DNA of 64,000 nucleotides, taken from NCBI RefSeq assembly GCF_018853815.1, contig NZ_JAAOMP010000028.1, positions 62,001 to 126,000 on the forward strand. Direction: 5' to 3'. Shown here piece after piece: positions 53,095-62,886 of this stretch (its first letter is position 1; the number at the start of each line of letters is the position of its first letter). The translations under genes and the position numbers were made by a program. Source of the stretch: Acidithiobacillus sulfurivorans (GTDB lineage: Bacteria > Pseudomonadota > Gammaproteobacteria > Acidithiobacillales > Acidithiobacillaceae). The notes below the pieces were generated by a model that saw only the letters and a program-made list of their open reading frames with translations, had not been told where the DNA came from and made no database searches.

Positions 53095-55446
53095 TCACTC
53101 GAAGCGGAGGCTGACATTACTACCTACAAAAACTGGAGCACCTGTCTGACCCTGTAAATATGAAAATGGCTTACTCATTTGCTCGGCGTATACCAGATAG
53201 TTATTGTTGAGAATATTATCTGCGTAGAGACTTAGCCTCAGAGATTTAATATAAGCCGAATTGATTGGCATGTCATAAGACACATTAAAGTCTAGAGTAT
53301 CATAGGAAGGTAAGGTCAGGCCTATCGTTTGCCCCTTGTTAGTTGCCATATATTGGCGACCAACAAAATGTCCCGTCAGCGCCGCATACAAGCCACCATG
53401 TTCATAGCGAATTCCAGCAGTAGCCGTATAGGTCGGTACATAGGGCCGGTATTCTCCGGGATGCGATGTTCCATTCGTTCCGACCGAAAGGGTTGTGTAT
53501 TTGGCACTCGTATAATTATAGGTACCGAATAAAGATACGTCATCTTTAACTGGTACATCCAAGCCTAAGGTAACCCCCTGGTATAAGGCCGCGCCGTTGT
53601 TATACTCAAATGTCTGGCCAGTTGCCGAATCGTAATACTCACTGAATATATTGCTAAAATTTCGCCTGAACACCGAAAGATTCGTTGAGAGCAGGCTACT
53701 CTTATATCTTACTCCAGCGTCGTAACTTATATCACCCTCTGGTTGAACGGTAATCGCTGCAGGTGTAGGTGCCACACCTATAGCAGAGTAATAGGCGCTA
53801 ATGTTTGGCACCTTATTTGTTTTACCCACACTGAAATATAGGTTAACGTCATGAATCGGGGTATACGAGAAACCTAATGACGGCTCCCAGAAATAATAGG
53901 TATTATTTACATGCCCACCATAATTGTAATAGTAACCAGCCACATCATCACAGCCAGTTGATACGACATTATACTTCACCCCTGGATAAATATGTAACTT
54001 ACCATTCATAAGATCTATATTGTCCTGTAAATACACGTAATTATAATTACGTGTATCATGTTCATTCCACGCATTGTTGTAACCATCAATATTGGGGACT
54101 GGACTACTTCCATACCAGTACTCGGCACTATGATCTTGACTATAATCGACCATAGCTCCTAATTCTACGGTGTTGTGTGGGGCAAAAAAAGTTAACGAAG
54201 GAATAAAACCCACACTCTGAATATCATCAATATAATTATGATATTGCGTTCCATTTACTGCGGATCCGAATTCCGCAACTGGATCATAACTATTATTTGT
54301 TGACGGTGGCGCTGCATAAGGTTCCAGATTCGTGCCTACTGGATAACCTTGATATATGGCATAGCCGTAATGGTTAGGATCATAGTATTCGGAACTTGTA
54401 AAAGAAGTGCGGTTTGCAGCTTGCTGCTGAATAAACACCTTTGTTTTTGCCATCATATATTGATTAAGCAAACTTTTCCAAGACAAAATGACATTTAGAG
54501 CATGAGTATTCGTACCACTATAAGCCACATTTAGAGGAGCCTGATAGGCCCGATTGCCGGCCAAAAGCGACAATGGCACCAAAGATGGCTGCCGCGCCTG
54601 CTCCACGTTATAAACAGCAACCAGCTTGAGTTGAGATAATCCGTTATTATAGGGCTGCACAATAGCTGCATAGTATGAATTGATATCAGCATATACATTA
54701 TTCATGAAGCTAGGGGCATGTGTATACGAATATTTAAAGAGCATTTCCGTACCCGTACCTGGAAGTGCTCCACTATTTACTGAGAAACCGGTCGTATAAT
54801 TTCCGCCCCTGTAACCATATTTTCCCCCAGATGCATTCAAGTCAACATAAAACTTAGATGTTGGCATGGCAGGCTCATACGAGATAGTACCGCCTAATGA
54901 GTTAATCCCATTTTGGGAAGGCTGATTCGCTCCACTGAACACTTTAACCGTAGAAATCTGTCCCATGGTCAAAGGCGTGTAGGCGTGATCATCCCCAGTT
55001 CCACCAGCCCCACCGCGAAACGTATTAATAATTGGGACTCCATCAAAATTTGATGCCATCTGGCTACTGGTGAAGCCTTGATATGTAAATTCATTATCTG
55101 TTGCCGAGAGATTTCCAGGTCCTTGTGATATGACATTCATGCCTGGAACATGCTTGAGCACAGATTGAAAGTTTTGCGCTGGTGACGCATGCTTGACAGT
55201 TTTCTTACTCACTGAAGTAACTGCCTTCTCAGGTGGAGCGACTTTTTTCACCGCTCCAATATCGGTCACTGCTGGAGCGCTTTGGGTAGGTGCTACCACC
55301 GCACTATCATCGGCATAGGCAAGACTTGCAAATACACTTAATGCTGCTATAACTGCTGTGGACAATAATTTAGTCCTCATTAATGGTCGCGGAAGCACTT
55401 TCTTTCCATCATATATGCCCATATCAACATTACATTTAGTTTTCAT
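53095..55446 (-). CDS. TonB-dependent outer-membrane receptor
   Basis: A 783-residue receptor with an N-terminal plug (residues about 90-210: VLKHVPGMNVISQGPG, YQGFTSSQMASNFDGVPI) and a C-terminal 22-strand barrel ending FVGSNVSLRFE. Energised uptake of a ligand through TonB is expected; the ligand is unknown. Ribosome binding site GGGAG nine bases before ATG 55446. The signal hydrophobic core starts only after residue 23 (MRTKLLSTAVIAALSV), so the N-region is unusually long, or the start is at 55380. The nucleosidase lipoprotein behind it and the nucleoside operon upstream suggest nucleosides or nucleobases. AT-rich. Confidence 0.9.
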   Translation of the reverse strand: MKTKCNVDMGIYDGKKVLPRPLMRTKLLSTAVIAALSVFASLAYADDSAVVAPTQSAPAVTDIGAVKKVAPPEKAVTSVSKKTVKHASPAQNFQSVLKHVPGMNVISQGPGNLSATDNEFTYQGFTSSQMASNFDGVPIINTFRGGAGGTGDDHAYTPLTMGQISTVKVFSGANQPSQNGINSLGGTISYEPAMPTSKFYVDLNASGGKYGYRGGNYTTGFSVNSGALPGTGTEMLFKYSYTHAPSFMNNVYADINSYYAAIVQPYNNGLSQLKLVAVYNVEQARQPSLVPLSLLAGNRAYQAPLNVAYSGTNTHALNVILSWKSLLNQYMMAKTKVFIQQQAANRTSFTSSEYYDPNHYGYAIYQGYPVGTNLEPYAAPPSTNNSYDPVAEFGSAVNGTQYHNYIDDIQSVGFIPSLTFFAPHNTVELGAMVDYSQDHSAEYWYGSSPVPNIDGYNNAWNEHDTRNYNYVYLQDNIDLMNGKLHIYPGVKYNVVSTGCDDVAGYYYNYGGHVNNTYYFWEPSLGFSYTPIHDVNLYFSVGKTNKVPNISAYYSAIGVAPTPAAITVQPEGDISYDAGVRYKSSLLSTNLSVFRRNFSNIFSEYYDSATGQTFEYNNGAALYQGVTLGLDVPVKDDVSLFGTYNYTSAKYTTLSVGTNGTSHPGEYRPYVPTYTATAGIRYEHGGLYAALTGHFVGRQYMATNKGQTIGLTLPSYDTLDFNVSYDMPINSAYIKSLRLSLYADNILNNNYLVYAEQMSKPFSYLQGQTGAPVFVGSNVSLRFE

Positions 55447-56391
55447 TGGTACATTCTCCCTCTGTTATATAACTCATTAAACCTAAAGCATAAAACCACT
55501 TGAAATCCATTTATGTACAATCACTTCTTGTCACTTAACACCTCATGAATACCTATAGATGCGCCGAAATAATGCCTTTCTTTGAGGATAATATTCATTA
55601 TAGTGTAATTTTCTATAACATTCGTTTTAGTTTTAATATACCTCTCACTCACTTATCCCAACAGATTACTACGGCGTTCAGATTAAGCCCTGACCATCGC
55701 TACTGATTATTGATCTTCTGTTTTCATGAAGTATCCGAGATACTTGGCTATTAATAAAGTGTTATTTATGTAACGTTGCATATCAAAAATTGCAACACTC
55801 ATAAAATCGTTGGCGGTAATTTGCAGGAACTGTGTGTTTTCATGAGATGAGAAGGAACCATTTTTAATTACCCCTCCTTGAGAACTTTCATGCAGTTAGG
55901 TTCATGTATGAGAAACTTGCTGTAGCGCTTAACTGGCAACAATCGACGTTCCCGCTCAGTCAGAACAGTCCACGCCCAAAGACGTCTCTGTGTAACAGTA
56001 AAAAAGGCCGATAACCGGGCGGTTTCGAGTTCCTTAAAGGTTATCTCCTACATTCACTCAGCTTTCGTTATGGCATTTGCAAAACATTATTGTTAACACT
56101 CTAAATCTAATAGCAAAACTCATGCCATAATTTAAGATTCCGACTATCTCTAGTAGTTTTTTATTAAACTTTTAAAAAACAACAAGTTATTATAAACACA
56201 AACTACTGAAAAGTGATGTCCGCCTTTATTCCTCATTTCTTGAAATTAAGAATATTAAGCATTTTGCACCAAAAAAAAGCGTTTGCATCAGAATTGCACT
56301 CTCGTTGTGCAAACTTTCTCTGATCGCAGAGGTATCAGACAGCCTTATCTGGGATTATATTTTTGCCAACATCCTGCAACACAACTCGTAC
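55447..56391. other. AT-rich intergenic region upstream of the TonB receptor
   Basis: About 945 bases with no convincing gene. An inverted repeat GTTGCA-N10-TGCAAC lies at 55775-55796, inside a wider AGTGTT/AACACT pair. A GATAAT...ATTAT palindrome at 55587-55601 is Fur-like but weak. On the minus strand a 60-codon frame (about 55868-56057, ending VLKEG) is open but has no start codon and was not recognised. Confidence 0.4.
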
Positions 56392-56625
56392 TCATTTACG
56401 GGAAATTTTATCAATTCGTGCCTGATCCAGTGGCCGAATGACCATATTATCAATGTTGACATGAGCGGGGCGCGTGACCACCCAGGCAATGGCATCTGCT
56501 ATATCAGCGGCCTCCAGCGGTTTCATGCCATCATAAACGCTACTCGCTCGCACAGCATCGCCACCAAAACGGGTTAAACTGAATTCTGTCTCAACAAAAC
56601 CTGGATCAATTAAGGTAAGCGCTAC
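56392..56625 (-). pseudogene. C-terminal stump of a YdfG-like short-chain dehydrogenase
   Basis: About 77 codons encode the end of a YdfG-type (3-hydroxy acid/serine) dehydrogenase: LTLIDPGFVETEFS, YDGMKPLEAADIADAIAWVVTRP and HVNIDNMVIRP. The Rossmann domain and catalytic Tyr-Lys are missing. Similarity begins exactly at the stop codon of the phosphomutase gene, so a recombination joint lies near 56620. Confidence 0.82.
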
Positions 56626-57989
56626 AAAATTGCCGATTCTATTAACCGGGATATGCGTTGCAGGGCTTCTGTATGTTTCGCCTCAAAGCGCAGGACCAGT
56701 GCTGGCTGAGTGTTTGAGCAGCGCACCAATGCCCAACCATCCGGAAACTCAATACGCAGACCATCCAGCGTCAGCAAATTTGCATCTGGAAATAAAATTG
56801 GCGCATCGCGCAAAAGTGCTTCCATAATCTGCTGCGGTTTCCCTTCTTCCATTTCCAGCCGCTGTTCCGGCGTGCATGGCCATTCAGGCAGATCATCCAA
56901 TAGGTTATTGCGTGAATTTTCATCCCCGTCGATGCTGGACAAAATTTCCAGCAGTCGTGCGGCGGCATACATCCCATCATCAAAACCAGGCCAGCGGTCT
57001 CTAAAAAAGAAATGACCAGCCAGTTCGGCACCCACTGGCGCATCCAGTTCTTCCATTTTTGTCTTGATCAAGGAATACCCGGTTTTCCACATAACCGGTT
57101 TTCCACCAGCTGCGCGAATCGCATCGGGTAACAGCGCTGTCGATTTCACGTCGTACACGACTGCCGCGTCTTGATAATCCGGTAAAATATGTTTTACAAA
57201 AAGCATCAAAAGCCGATCGGCCAGGATCACCTTACCTTTGGCACTGACCACGACCATTCGGTCACCATCACCATCAAATGCTAGGCCTATATCAAGGTTT
57301 TCAGCGCGTACCAGCGCCATTAAATCCCTCAAATTGTCCTCATTGGTCGGGTCAGCAGGATGGTTGGGGAAGCGCCCATCTACGTCCAGATACAGCCCGA
57401 AAACCGTGCATTCCAGTTTCCTAAAAAGCTCGGGAGCGACTATTCCGGTAACTCCGTTACCGCAATCCATACCAATACGTAACGGTTTCTGCAGACGAAT
57501 ATTTTCCACAACAAAGTTCTGATACGTGTCCACGATGGAATGAGCAATGCTTACGCCCCTCTTTTCTGTTTGCGTGTATTCTCGTGCTTCCAGGCGTCGA
57601 TAAATACGCTGGATATGCTCTCCATACAACGTTTGACCCATCATGACGGTCTTGAACCCATTATACTGGGGCGGATTATGACTACCCGTCACCATTACGC
57701 CACCGTCTGCACCCAAGTGTTGCACGGCGAAAGAGAGCACTGGCGTAGGAACCATGCCGACATCAAGGACGTCGCATCCAACCTTGCACAATCCACTACA
57801 CAGAGCTTGATGAAAAGCCAACCCCGATAAGCGCCCATCTCTTCCCACGACAATGTTTTGTCCTCCGCGACTCCGGAGTTCACTGCCAATCGCCTTCCCC
57901 AGTTCTTCCACCAAATCGGGTGTCAGATCGCGATCAACCACACCACGAATGTCATACTCCCTGAAAATGCCCGGAGGAATATTAATCAT
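56622..57989 (-). CDS. Alpha-phosphohexomutase family enzyme, candidate phosphopentomutase
   Basis: A 455-residue enzyme of the PMM/PGM (AlgC-like) family. Phosphoserine loop VTGSHNPP, Mg2+ loop AFDGDGDR, sugar loop reading GAELAGHFFF (usually GEMSGH) and phosphate loop RCSNTQPALVLRFEA are present. Standard family activity is mannose/glucose-1-P to 6-P conversion. Here the gene overlaps uridine phosphorylase by four bases and ends the nucleoside operon, which has no DeoB-type phosphopentomutase. Converting (deoxy)ribose-1-P to the 5-P is therefore the expected job, as reported for archaeal members of the family. The altered sugar loop is consistent with this but does not prove it. Confidence 0.8.
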   Translation of the reverse strand: MINIPPGIFREYDIRGVVDRDLTPDLVEELGKAIGSELRSRGGQNIVVGRDGRLSGLAFHQALCSGLCKVGCDVLDVGMVPTPVLSFAVQHLGADGGVMVTGSHNPPQYNGFKTVMMGQTLYGEHIQRIYRRLEAREYTQTEKRGVSIAHSIVDTYQNFVVENIRLQKPLRIGMDCGNGVTGIVAPELFRKLECTVFGLYLDVDGRFPNHPADPTNEDNLRDLMALVRAENLDIGLAFDGDGDRMVVVSAKGKVILADRLLMLFVKHILPDYQDAAVVYDVKSTALLPDAIRAAGGKPVMWKTGYSLIKTKMEELDAPVGAELAGHFFFRDRWPGFDDGMYAAARLLEILSSIDGDENSRNNLLDDLPEWPCTPEQRLEMEEGKPQQIMEALLRDAPILFPDANLLTLDGLRIEFPDGWALVRCSNTQPALVLRFEAKHTEALQRISRLIESAIL

Positions 57990-58786
57990 AGTGGCGTACC
58001 ATGGGCTTTGTGGTGCAGCCGCACAGCATCTCGTGCCACAATAGCGAGACGTTCCTTGACCTGGGCATACACATTCTGCTGCACCGCTTCACTCTGGGTG
58101 CGCAGGGCAATCACTCCACACAGGGAGGCAGCGTGAAGCCCAAAAGTGCGAGCAATGGTAAATAGTGCTGAACTTTCCATCTCAAAATTCAGCACACCCA
58201 ATCGCTGCCATTCCTCCAGGCTGCCTTGTAGATGCCTGGGCACATAACCGGAGAAAGAATCATAACGCTCCTGCCCTGGCCAAAAGCTGTCTGATGAACA
58301 GCCTATTCCAGTCTGATAAGGGTAATCCCGGAGCTTTGTGGCTTCTACCAGTTTTTGGGTCAGCGCAAGTGATGGCACTGCGGGATACTCTATGGGCGCA
58401 TAATGTCCTGAAGTTCCCTCCAATCGCACCGCGCCCTCGCTGATAATCAAATCCCCTAACTGCACATGGGCCTGAATAGCTCCAGTCGTCCCCAACCTTA
58501 TAAAGTGTGTCACCCCCAGACGGGCTAGTTCCTCAATCGCAATCCCGGTAGAAGGTGCGCCGATCCCGGTGGACATCACCAGAACGGGGATATCATCTAC
58601 ATAACCTAAGGCCGATCGATACTCCCGATGCTGGGTCAGCTCACGGGCGTCATCCAGAAATGCGGCAATAGGATTCACCCGATCAGGATCACCCGGCAAA
58701 AACGCATACTTTGCTCCACATAACATCTGTGTTGATAAGCCAATGTGATACTGGATAGCCTTCGTATCCGCAATAATTCCCGTCAT
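57986..58786 (-). CDS. udp: Uridine phosphorylase
   Basis: A 266-residue cytoplasmic phosphorylase that splits uridine (often deoxyuridine/thymidine too) to base and (deoxy)ribose-1-phosphate. Family features: GDPDRVNPIAAFLDD (phosphate), STGIGAPSTGIAIEEL, RLGTTGAIQ, and the NFEMESSALF segment whose Glu-Met-Glu binds the ribose. Overlaps deoC and the phosphomutase gene by four bases each. Its ribose-1-P product needs a phosphopentomutase, which points to the next gene. Confidence 0.92.
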   Translation of the reverse strand: MTGIIADTKAIQYHIGLSTQMLCGAKYAFLPGDPDRVNPIAAFLDDARELTQHREYRSALGYVDDIPVLVMSTGIGAPSTGIAIEELARLGVTHFIRLGTTGAIQAHVQLGDLIISEGAVRLEGTSGHYAPIEYPAVPSLALTQKLVEATKLRDYPYQTGIGCSSDSFWPGQERYDSFSGYVPRHLQGSLEEWQRLGVLNFEMESSALFTIARTFGLHAASLCGVIALRTQSEAVQQNVYAQVKERLAIVARDAVRLHHKAHGTPL

Positions 58787-59523
58787 AGCGCAGCCTCCTG
58801 ACTCAGCAAATCATCCAGTAAGCTGCTGGCTCCAAAGCGCAACGTACGGGGGGTAATAAAAGTTGTCCCCATCACGGCTTCAATTTGTGCAATATAGGCG
58901 TCCATCTGTTCTCCTGTTCGCACGCCTCCAGCTACTTTTATCCCAGGAACCTGTTGGGAATGGGCATATTCCTTAGTCACGACAAGCAGATCAGCAACGG
59001 CCTCTGGTGTGGCACCGACGGCGGTTTTACCCGTAGACGTTTTAAGAAAATCTACACCCCTTGCTGCCAGTTCGCGGGCCAATTTTTGACGCATGGAAGC
59101 GGCAGGAATCATTCCTGTTTCCAGAATGGCTTTAATCCGTATCTTATGATCAAGCCAGTGCTGTATCGCTTCCACCATTTTAAACAGCAGCAACGTATCT
59201 CCCGCCAACCACGCTTTATAAGGCACGACGACATCCACTTCCTGTGCACCTGCTGTGACTACTGATTCCAGTTCTGCATGCACCTCCTGAAGGCTGTGAT
59301 TCCCAGAAGGAAAATTGATGACAGTAGCCACCGCAATCGGCGTTTCCCGCAACAGATTCACCGCACGCGCAACGTAAGCCGGATGTATACACACCGCTGC
59401 AACATCGCCATGTCTGGTTCGCGCCTTGGCACAAAGTGTTTCAACAGCAGCTTCATCGCCTTGCACCGCTTCTAATCGCGTGAGATCCAATAATCCAATG
59501 CGTTCCGCAATACTATGTTTCAC
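58783..59523 (-). CDS. deoC: Deoxyribose-phosphate aldolase
   Basis: Cleaves 2-deoxyribose-5-phosphate to glyceraldehyde-3-phosphate and acetaldehyde. The 246-residue TIM barrel has the Schiff-base lysine in DFLKTSTGK, the second lysine in GIKVAGGVRT and VDVVVPYKAWL. It needs 5-phosphates, so a mutase must link it to udp. Four-base overlaps on both sides. Confidence 0.95.
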   Translation of the reverse strand: MKHSIAERIGLLDLTRLEAVQGDEAAVETLCAKARTRHGDVAAVCIHPAYVARAVNLLRETPIAVATVINFPSGNHSLQEVHAELESVVTAGAQEVDVVVPYKAWLAGDTLLLFKMVEAIQHWLDHKIRIKAILETGMIPAASMRQKLARELAARGVDFLKTSTGKTAVGATPEAVADLLVVTKEYAHSQQVPGIKVAGGVRTGEQMDAYIAQIEAVMGTTFITPRTLRFGASSLLDDLLSQEAAL

Positions 59524-59966
59524 GAGCGAAAACCCTCCAAATCGGCTGCACCAAAATGGTGCGGAAGCAGATCACTAAACGGCATCCTCTCGGGCAGGCC
59601 ATCCATGACAGAGGTAAGCACCCACATGCGCGTATCGGCGAACTCATTCAGGCGCTGACGGCAACTTCCACATGGCCAGGCAGGCGTATGACCTTTACAG
59701 GCCACATAGCAGGCGAGAATATGCATGGGCCCCAAGGTCGCCACCATATGACCGATAGCTACTGCCTCTGCGCACAAACCAGAAGGATATGCGGCATTCT
59801 CCACATTACACCCGTTAAATATTCGACCATTGGTTGTTAAAATTGCGGCGCCTACAGAAAAGTGAGAATAGGGTGCGTAGGCATTTTTCAGGGCCGCTTC
59901 AGCGGATCTGCGTAACTGCGCAATGGTGGCTTCGGGCAGATTCATTTTTGTATCAGGACAATTCAA
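59520..59966 (-). CDS. cdd: Cytidine deaminase
   Basis: Zinc enzyme that deaminates cytidine and deoxycytidine to uridines, feeding uridine phosphorylase. The 148-residue homotetrameric type: zinc ligands Cys and Glu in GLCAEAVAIG and the PCGSCRQ pair, with NVENAAYPSG ahead. Start ATG 59966 overlaps the permease stop; an ATG at 59945 is possible. Overlaps deoC by four bases. Confidence 0.94.
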   Translation of the reverse strand: MNCPDTKMNLPEATIAQLRRSAEAALKNAYAPYSHFSVGAAILTTNGRIFNGCNVENAAYPSGLCAEAVAIGHMVATLGPMHILACYVACKGHTPAWPCGSCRQRLNEFADTRMWVLTSVMDGLPERMPFSDLLPHHFGAADLEGFRS

Positions 59967-61336
59967 GCTGCTTTCCTCCGCTGCTGGCGTTGATCTGCCA
60001 AACGCAAGCCAATAAAATAGATCACTCCGGTAATTATCGCCGATGAAACTTGCCAGGGAACAAAATAAAAAATACGACTAACGCTGAGATATTTCAATTG
60101 CCCCAATAAAATTCCAAAAATCAGCATACTGACCGCCCAGGGTGCCGGCCATAAAAAATATTCTTGCCAATTTCCGGCAGGGCGATAAAAAAGAGTCACA
60201 TCTTCTGCATAACGCTCCCCATAAAACCAATCAATTACCAGAATAAACGTGAACGGGAATAATAAGGAGCCCAAGAGAGAAAGAAATCCTTCAATAAAAT
60301 TCAGGATGCCAGCGATGGCCAACCAGGTCGCAAAAGTCCCCAAGACCACCACCACCACCGGCTGCATCCATCGCCGTGGTTTGCTGGTAACATTAACAAC
60401 GGCAAGCAATTTTGTGACGGCCGGATACAAATTCATGGCATTAGTATGGGCAATGGCCAATATGACGCCTATCGCCGATATTTCTCCCCAAACTGGCAGA
60501 TTTTTGCCCAGCAAGGCGATATTCCAGTCACCAGTCATTTGCAAAGCAATCAAGCCCAGAATACCCATGAGCAACACGGCTGACATCACACCAGTTGCAG
60601 GAGCGAAAGCATAAAGGGCACGCTGATGAATTTTTTCACTCTCTAGTGCAGGCATACAAAACCTTGTTACCGTAGGGAAGTCATACGCCCAGGCCAACAG
60701 ACTGAAACTCAAGACGAGATCAATATCTGTGCCCCAATGGACAGGCACCGTGGCAACTGGCATCACAAATGGATGCTGCGTAAACAAATAATAGGCCAGT
60801 ACCGCATAACAGAGCAGAAAAAGTAGAGCCGTATATTTATAAAACTTCTCCAAAACTTCCATACCAAAAAATACCAGGCCAATTTGTAGTACACCAAGAA
60901 CGATATACCAAAGAATGCCGTTTCCAGGGAACAACGTATCAAGAATTTTTCCGCCAACATCCGTATTCAGTCCAAACCAGCCCGCACCAACGATGGTATA
61001 CAGGATGGCCAGAACGGTTGCTCCACCAACCCCAAAAGTGCGTCTTGCCATCACCATGGAAATAATTGGCCTCTGACGACCCATATGCGCCAACAATACG
61101 GCGGGGATGAGGCCAATCAGCAGAGCAAGCAGTACGATCCACACAAAATTCCATAATCCAATGCCATGGAGCAGCAGACCAATGACCGGAGTGGTTGCAG
61201 ACGCAGAGGCCAGAGCCCATATCAAAAAAAGCATACCGGGGCGCATGGTTCGAGCAGATTCTGGGACCGGCGCCACCCCCAAGGTTTCCACATGATGGTT
61301 CTCCGTTTCGCCAACCGCCACCATGGGCTTACTCAT
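59963..61336 (-). CDS. NCS1 permease, CodB-like
   Basis: A 457-residue inner-membrane transporter with 12 helices of the nucleobase:cation symporter-1 family, closer to cytosine/purine permease CodB. Conserved GAGWFGLNTDVGG and FSLLAWAYDFPTVTRF segments bind substrate and Na+/H+. It may import cytosine, uracil or nucleosides. Overlaps the second NCS1 gene by eight bases and cdd by four. Confidence 0.88.
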   Translation of the reverse strand: MSKPMVAVGETENHHVETLGVAPVPESARTMRPGMLFLIWALASASATTPVIGLLLHGIGLWNFVWIVLLALLIGLIPAVLLAHMGRQRPIISMVMARRTFGVGGATVLAILYTIVGAGWFGLNTDVGGKILDTLFPGNGILWYIVLGVLQIGLVFFGMEVLEKFYKYTALLFLLCYAVLAYYLFTQHPFVMPVATVPVHWGTDIDLVLSFSLLAWAYDFPTVTRFCMPALESEKIHQRALYAFAPATGVMSAVLLMGILGLIALQMTGDWNIALLGKNLPVWGEISAIGVILAIAHTNAMNLYPAVTKLLAVVNVTSKPRRWMQPVVVVVLGTFATWLAIAGILNFIEGFLSLLGSLLFPFTFILVIDWFYGERYAEDVTLFYRPAGNWQEYFLWPAPWAVSMLIFGILLGQLKYLSVSRIFYFVPWQVSSAIITGVIYFIGLRLADQRQQRRKAA

Positions 61337-62885
61337 GGGACATCCGATGATGTATTTCCGAATGCTGATCTTCCTGAGAGTTCACGGAATTCGATTTAAA
61401 TACCCACTGCAATAAAAGATAGCTTGTACCCGCCACCATAAATGTCCAAAACCATCCATAGGTGTAAAGACGATCAAAGAATCCGGGATGATCAACAATA
61501 CCTCCCGCACTGTGTGCTGCCGCATAAAATCCGGGAAGTATGGGCAACACAGCGAGAGCGATGGCCACAAATGCACGGGTATTCCAACGTGGATAAATAC
61601 CATTTTCTCTATACAAATCTTCCAGATTAATATTCCTTTTTCGCCAAATCCAATAATCTGCAATCATCACTCCCGCAATAGCCCCAAGCAAGCTGCCATA
61701 ACCGGCCAGCCAGGTGAAAATATAGGCATATGCATTTTCCATCAGCAGCCAGGGACACATCAAAATTCCGACCACACCGGTTATTATTCCGCCCGTACGA
61801 AAGCTGATCCGTTGTGGTGCCAAATTAGAAAAATCATTGGCGGGAGACACGACATTGGCCCCCATATTGATGCTGGTTTGGGCGAGCAAAATGGCACCCA
61901 TGGCGAGTAATAACAGTGCATCATTCTGGGTAATGTGCGGAATTAAGGTAATAGGGTTCCACAGTACCTGATGAAACACACCAATGGCCGCTGCCGTCAC
62001 AAAAATACCGATAAAACTGGTACCCATCATACCCAGGGGCAAGCCGATGGATTGGCCAATGATCTGCGCTTTCTGTGATTTTGCGTAGCGGGTGAAATCA
62101 GGAATATTCAGGCTCAAAGTTGCCCAATATCCCACATTGGCCGCAAGACCTGGCCAGAAAATATCCCAGAAGCGATGCGAGGATGGTTGTACCAAAATAT
62201 TTGAGTGATGGAGTACCTCAAAAAAACCCTGTCCTGTCCGTATGGCCCAAAAGAACAGCAGCAAGAGCAGTATAATCAGAATAGGAGCCGCCACAGTCTC
62301 AAATCTTTTGATAGCGCGCATGCCACGCAGCACAATCGACATCTGCAGCAGCCAGAACAGTCCAAAAGCAATAAACGCATGACCCTGCACTTTGGGCCAA
62401 TAGGACCAGAAATGGCCCATGAGGGCTGAAAGTGCCAAACCACCTAACCAGGTCTGGATGCCAAACCATCCACAAGCCACTAAACCACGCGCCATTGCCG
62501 CCACCTTGGCGCCGCTAGTCCCAAACGATGCTCTGACAAATACCGGGAAAGGAATCCCGTAACGGACTCCCACATAAGCATTCAGAAGCATGGGGATCAG
62601 TACCAACACATTACCCAGCGTTACCGTGAGCAACGCCTGCCACCAGAGCATACCAGCCATCATCAAGCCGGAAGCCAGGGTGTAAGTCGTCAATACTGCG
62701 GACATGCTGATCCAAAGTGCGGTAATGTTCCAGGTATTCCAACTCCGCTCTGATGCTCCTACCGGCGCCATGTCTGCATTGTACAGTTTTGAATTTCCGA
62801 GCGAGGCTTTCAATGCTCCAAGCTCGCCCATATCTGGGGCCGCTATCCCGGACCATTCAGTGGAAATGCTCGGTGGCGGCGACAT
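61329..62885 (-). CDS. NCS1 permease, uracil/allantoin/hydantoin type
   Basis: A 518-residue 12-helix NCS1 transporter of the PucI/Mhp1-like branch: WNTWNITALWISMS near the start, CGWFGIQTWLGG, and SLNIPDFTRYAKSQ. Such carriers import uracil, allantoin or hydantoin; next to dihydropyrimidinase, uracil or dihydrouracil is likely. Starts one base after the dihydropyrimidinase stop. The C-terminus is hydrophilic and overlaps the next permease. Confidence 0.9.
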   Translation of the reverse strand: MSPPPSISTEWSGIAAPDMGELGALKASLGNSKLYNADMAPVGASERSWNTWNITALWISMSAVLTTYTLASGLMMAGMLWWQALLTVTLGNVLVLIPMLLNAYVGVRYGIPFPVFVRASFGTSGAKVAAMARGLVACGWFGIQTWLGGLALSALMGHFWSYWPKVQGHAFIAFGLFWLLQMSIVLRGMRAIKRFETVAAPILIILLLLLFFWAIRTGQGFFEVLHHSNILVQPSSHRFWDIFWPGLAANVGYWATLSLNIPDFTRYAKSQKAQIIGQSIGLPLGMMGTSFIGIFVTAAAIGVFHQVLWNPITLIPHITQNDALLLLAMGAILLAQTSINMGANVVSPANDFSNLAPQRISFRTGGIITGVVGILMCPWLLMENAYAYIFTWLAGYGSLLGAIAGVMIADYWIWRKRNINLEDLYRENGIYPRWNTRAFVAIALAVLPILPGFYAAAHSAGGIVDHPGFFDRLYTYGWFWTFMVAGTSYLLLQWVFKSNSVNSQEDQHSEIHHRMSHE

Positions 62886-62886
62886 G

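Noticed and set aside
55868-56057. Minus-strand 60-codon open frame ending VLKEG
   Set aside because: No start codon, preceded by a stop, no recognisable similarity; reported only as part of the intergenic region.
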